32,488 nucleotides of DNA from VBDM01 sp035280025 (GTDB lineage Bacteria; Pseudomonadota; Gammaproteobacteria; Burkholderiales; SG8-39): assembly GCA_035280025.1 (NCBI GenBank), contig DATEGT010000070.1, positions 1 through 32,488 of the forward strand, given 5' to 3'. The translations under genes were made by a program, and so were the position numbers. Shown in pieces: positions 31,495 to 32,488 of the stretch. The notes beneath the pieces were generated by a model. That model was not told the DNA's origin. It saw only the letters and a list, made by a program, of their open reading frames with translations, and searched no databases. Within the stretch, counting starts at the first letter, position 1, and each line of letters begins with the position of its first letter.

Positions 31495-32349
31495 CTACTC
31501 CGGGATGGCGCCGAGAGCGTACGCAGCGAGGATGATGCCCGGAGGTGGACCCAGGTTCTCGAACCAGCGGCGGAAAATCTCGACGATTTCGCCGCTCGAA
31601 TACAGTTGCGAGAGACCGGTGTTGACCGCGAGCCGGAACGACGCGTCGCCCCGCGGCAACACGATGCCGTAGGGCTCGACCGAGAGCTCCTCGGGAAGGA
31701 GCGCGAGCGCTTTCTGGTCCTTCGACTTCGTCGCTGCGCCGGCGAGCAGCAGCCGGTCGCTGGCGAAGACGTCCACCTTGTCTGCCTCGAGGGCGGCGAA
31801 GGCTTCCTCGCGCGACTTGAACGGGACCACCGTCGCGTTGATCAGGCGCCGCTTGAGCTGCGCGTTGATCGCGCGCTCGTTGGTGGTCCCTGCCATCACC
31901 GCGATCCTCTTGCCCGAGGTATCGGAGAGCGAGCGCAGGCCGGAGGCGGCCTTGACGAGCAGGCCCGTGGTTTCCACGAAGATGACGCTCGAGAAGTCGA
32001 CCTGTCTCATCCGCGTCAACGTCATCGTGCTCGCGCCGCATTCCATGTCGGCCTGGCCTTTCGCGACGGCGTCGAAGCGCGAGTCCAGCGTCACCGGCAC
32101 CCACTTGATCTGCAGCCCCTGGATCTTGAGCTGGCGCTCGATCGACGTGACCACGCGCTTGCAGAGATCGATCGTGAAACCGGCGACCTGATTGTTCTCG
32201 GCGAACGAGAACGGCATGGCGTCGGCGCGGTAGCCGACCGCGATGGTCTTCGTCTGGGCGATCTTCCTCAGGCGACCGTCGAGCGTCTGAGCGGAGGCCA
32301 GACCGGCGGCAAACAGCGAGAGGAGAAGGAGATTGGCGGTACGGAACAT
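31495..32349 (-). CDS. Periplasmic amino-acid-type binding protein (SBP_bac_3)
   Basis: A 284-residue precursor with a Sec signal peptide, probably cut after Ala20 (LASA-QT). The mature part follows the GltI/aspartate-glutamate pattern: TIAVGYRADAMPFSF, VAGFTIDLCKRVV, DMECGASTMTLTRMRQVDFS (ligand-contact region), the hinge GKRIAVMAGTTNE and the late FRRWFENLGPPP. The nearest permease gene is MlaE type, not the GltJK type that normally partners this family. The ATG at 32349 is chosen because a proper signal peptide begins there and GGGGG lies before it; an in-frame ATG at 32367 is less likely. It is the first gene of the operon running to 24199. Confidence 0.9.
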   Translation of the reverse strand: MFRTANLLLLSLFAAGLASAQTLDGRLRKIAQTKTIAVGYRADAMPFSFAENNQVAGFTIDLCKRVVTSIERQLKIQGLQIKWVPVTLDSRFDAVAKGQADMECGASTMTLTRMRQVDFSSVIFVETTGLLVKAASGLRSLSDTSGKRIAVMAGTTNERAINAQLKRRLINATVVPFKSREEAFAALEADKVDVFASDRLLLAGAATKSKDQKALALLPEELSVEPYGIVLPRGDASFRLAVNTGLSQLYSSGEIVEIFRRWFENLGPPPGIILAAYALGAIPE

Positions 32350-32393
32350 GAGGCCCCCGTTTGTCATCGCGCACGCGACCTGATGAGCCGCCT

Positions 32394-32428
32394 TCTTGGT
32401 CCAAGAGCCCCTGCGAATGCAGAGACTC
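32394..32428. promoter_or_regulatory. Overlapping palindrome and hairpin upstream of the transport operon
   Basis: TCTTGG-T-CCAAGA (32394-32406) is a perfect palindrome with 6-base arms. Next to it GAGCCCCTGC (32405-32414) can pair with GCAGAGACTC (32419-32428), read on the minus strand as a 10-pair stem with two G-U pairs and a 4-base loop. No T tract follows, so a simple intrinsic terminator is unlikely. The two are placed between the tRNA 3' end and the binding-protein gene, where an operator or tRNA-processing hairpin would be expected. No convincing -35/-10 pair was found in this 87-base gap. Confidence 0.35.
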
Positions 32429-32436
32429 ACGGAAAA

Positions 32437-32481
32437 TGGCGCGCCCGGCAGGATTTGAACCCACGACCCCCTGGTTCGTAG
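32437..32481 (-). tRNA. tRNA-Arg(ACG), 3' part only
   Basis: Read on the minus strand the sequence gives anticodon loop CTACGAA (anticodon ACG, 32475-32481), 3' anticodon strand CCAGG, a 5-base variable loop, T-arm GTGGG-TTCAAAT-CCTGC, acceptor strand CGGGCGC, discriminator G and encoded CCA (32437-32439). It matches the 3' half of a tRNA-Arg. The next five bases, ATCAC at 32482-32486, should pair with CCAGG but none do; the expected sequence is CCTGG. So the match ends at the anticodon loop. The gene is either truncated here, a copy left by element integration, interrupted, or the window end is a misjoin. Confidence 0.7.
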
Positions 32482-32488
32482 GTGATCC

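Noticed and set aside
30095..32464. Very long minus-strand frames that seem to fuse neighbouring genes (also 25959-28034, 11424-13769, 4667-6715, 2090-4168)
   Set aside because: The extra N-terminal parts are out-of-frame readings of the upstream gene; the real proteins begin at conserved starts near the upstream stops. They are not fusions.

Overview
The window looks like chromosomal DNA of a high-GC betaproteobacterium. The minus-strand gene order ndk-rlmN-pilW-rodZ-ispG-hisS-yfgM-bamB-der-hfq-hflX-hflK-hflC-DUF2065-hisZ-purA is a conserved housekeeping block of that class. HisZ, the short Hfq and the BamB/YfgM/PilW set all fit. No integrase, transposase, CRISPR array or rRNA is visible. 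Every gene is on the minus strand except one two-component pair.

Left block (1-17157, read right to left). A very tight run of genes, many with 1-4 base overlaps, covers nucleotide metabolism (ndk, purA), 23S rRNA/tRNA methylation (rlmN), a type IV pilus lipoprotein, cell shape (rodZ), isoprenoid synthesis (ispG), histidyl-tRNA synthetase, outer-membrane assembly (bamB), ribosome GTPases (der, hflX), Hfq and the HflKC complex. hfq has its own promoter-like sequence. At its downstream end, purA is followed by two genes that look catabolic: an EntE/DhbE-type aryl-acid adenylate ligase and an amidohydrolase cut off by the window edge.

Middle (17158-21900). A 353-base intergenic region separates ndk from a divergent TctD/TctE-like two-component system. 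It holds an ndk promoter and a strong plus-strand intrinsic terminator ahead of the response regulator, which suggests a small RNA or a leader attenuator. tilS and accA lie convergent to the kinase gene, and the kinase and tilS coding ends overlap by 29 bases.

Right block (21877-32349, minus strand). Next to accA are an AlkA-type glycosylase, a conserved protein of unknown function and an HNH nuclease. Upstream of these is a compact probable operon of nine genes: a periplasmic amino-acid-type binding protein, an MlaE permease, a degenerate MlaF-like ATPase lacking nearly all catalytic motifs, an MlaD/MCE protein, a TPR lipoprotein, an EutA-family ASKHA protein with a histidine-rich N-terminus, two single-domain cupins and a bicupin. 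The four cupin domains share an HQHFN motif. No EutB/EutC partner is present. This is the best candidate for an undescribed system: import of an unknown compound, followed by processing by cupin metalloenzymes maintained or reactivated by the EutA-like protein.

The window ends in the 3' part of a tRNA-Arg(ACG) on the minus strand. Its similarity stops exactly at the 5' edge of the anticodon loop, as at an integration site or a contig-end artefact.
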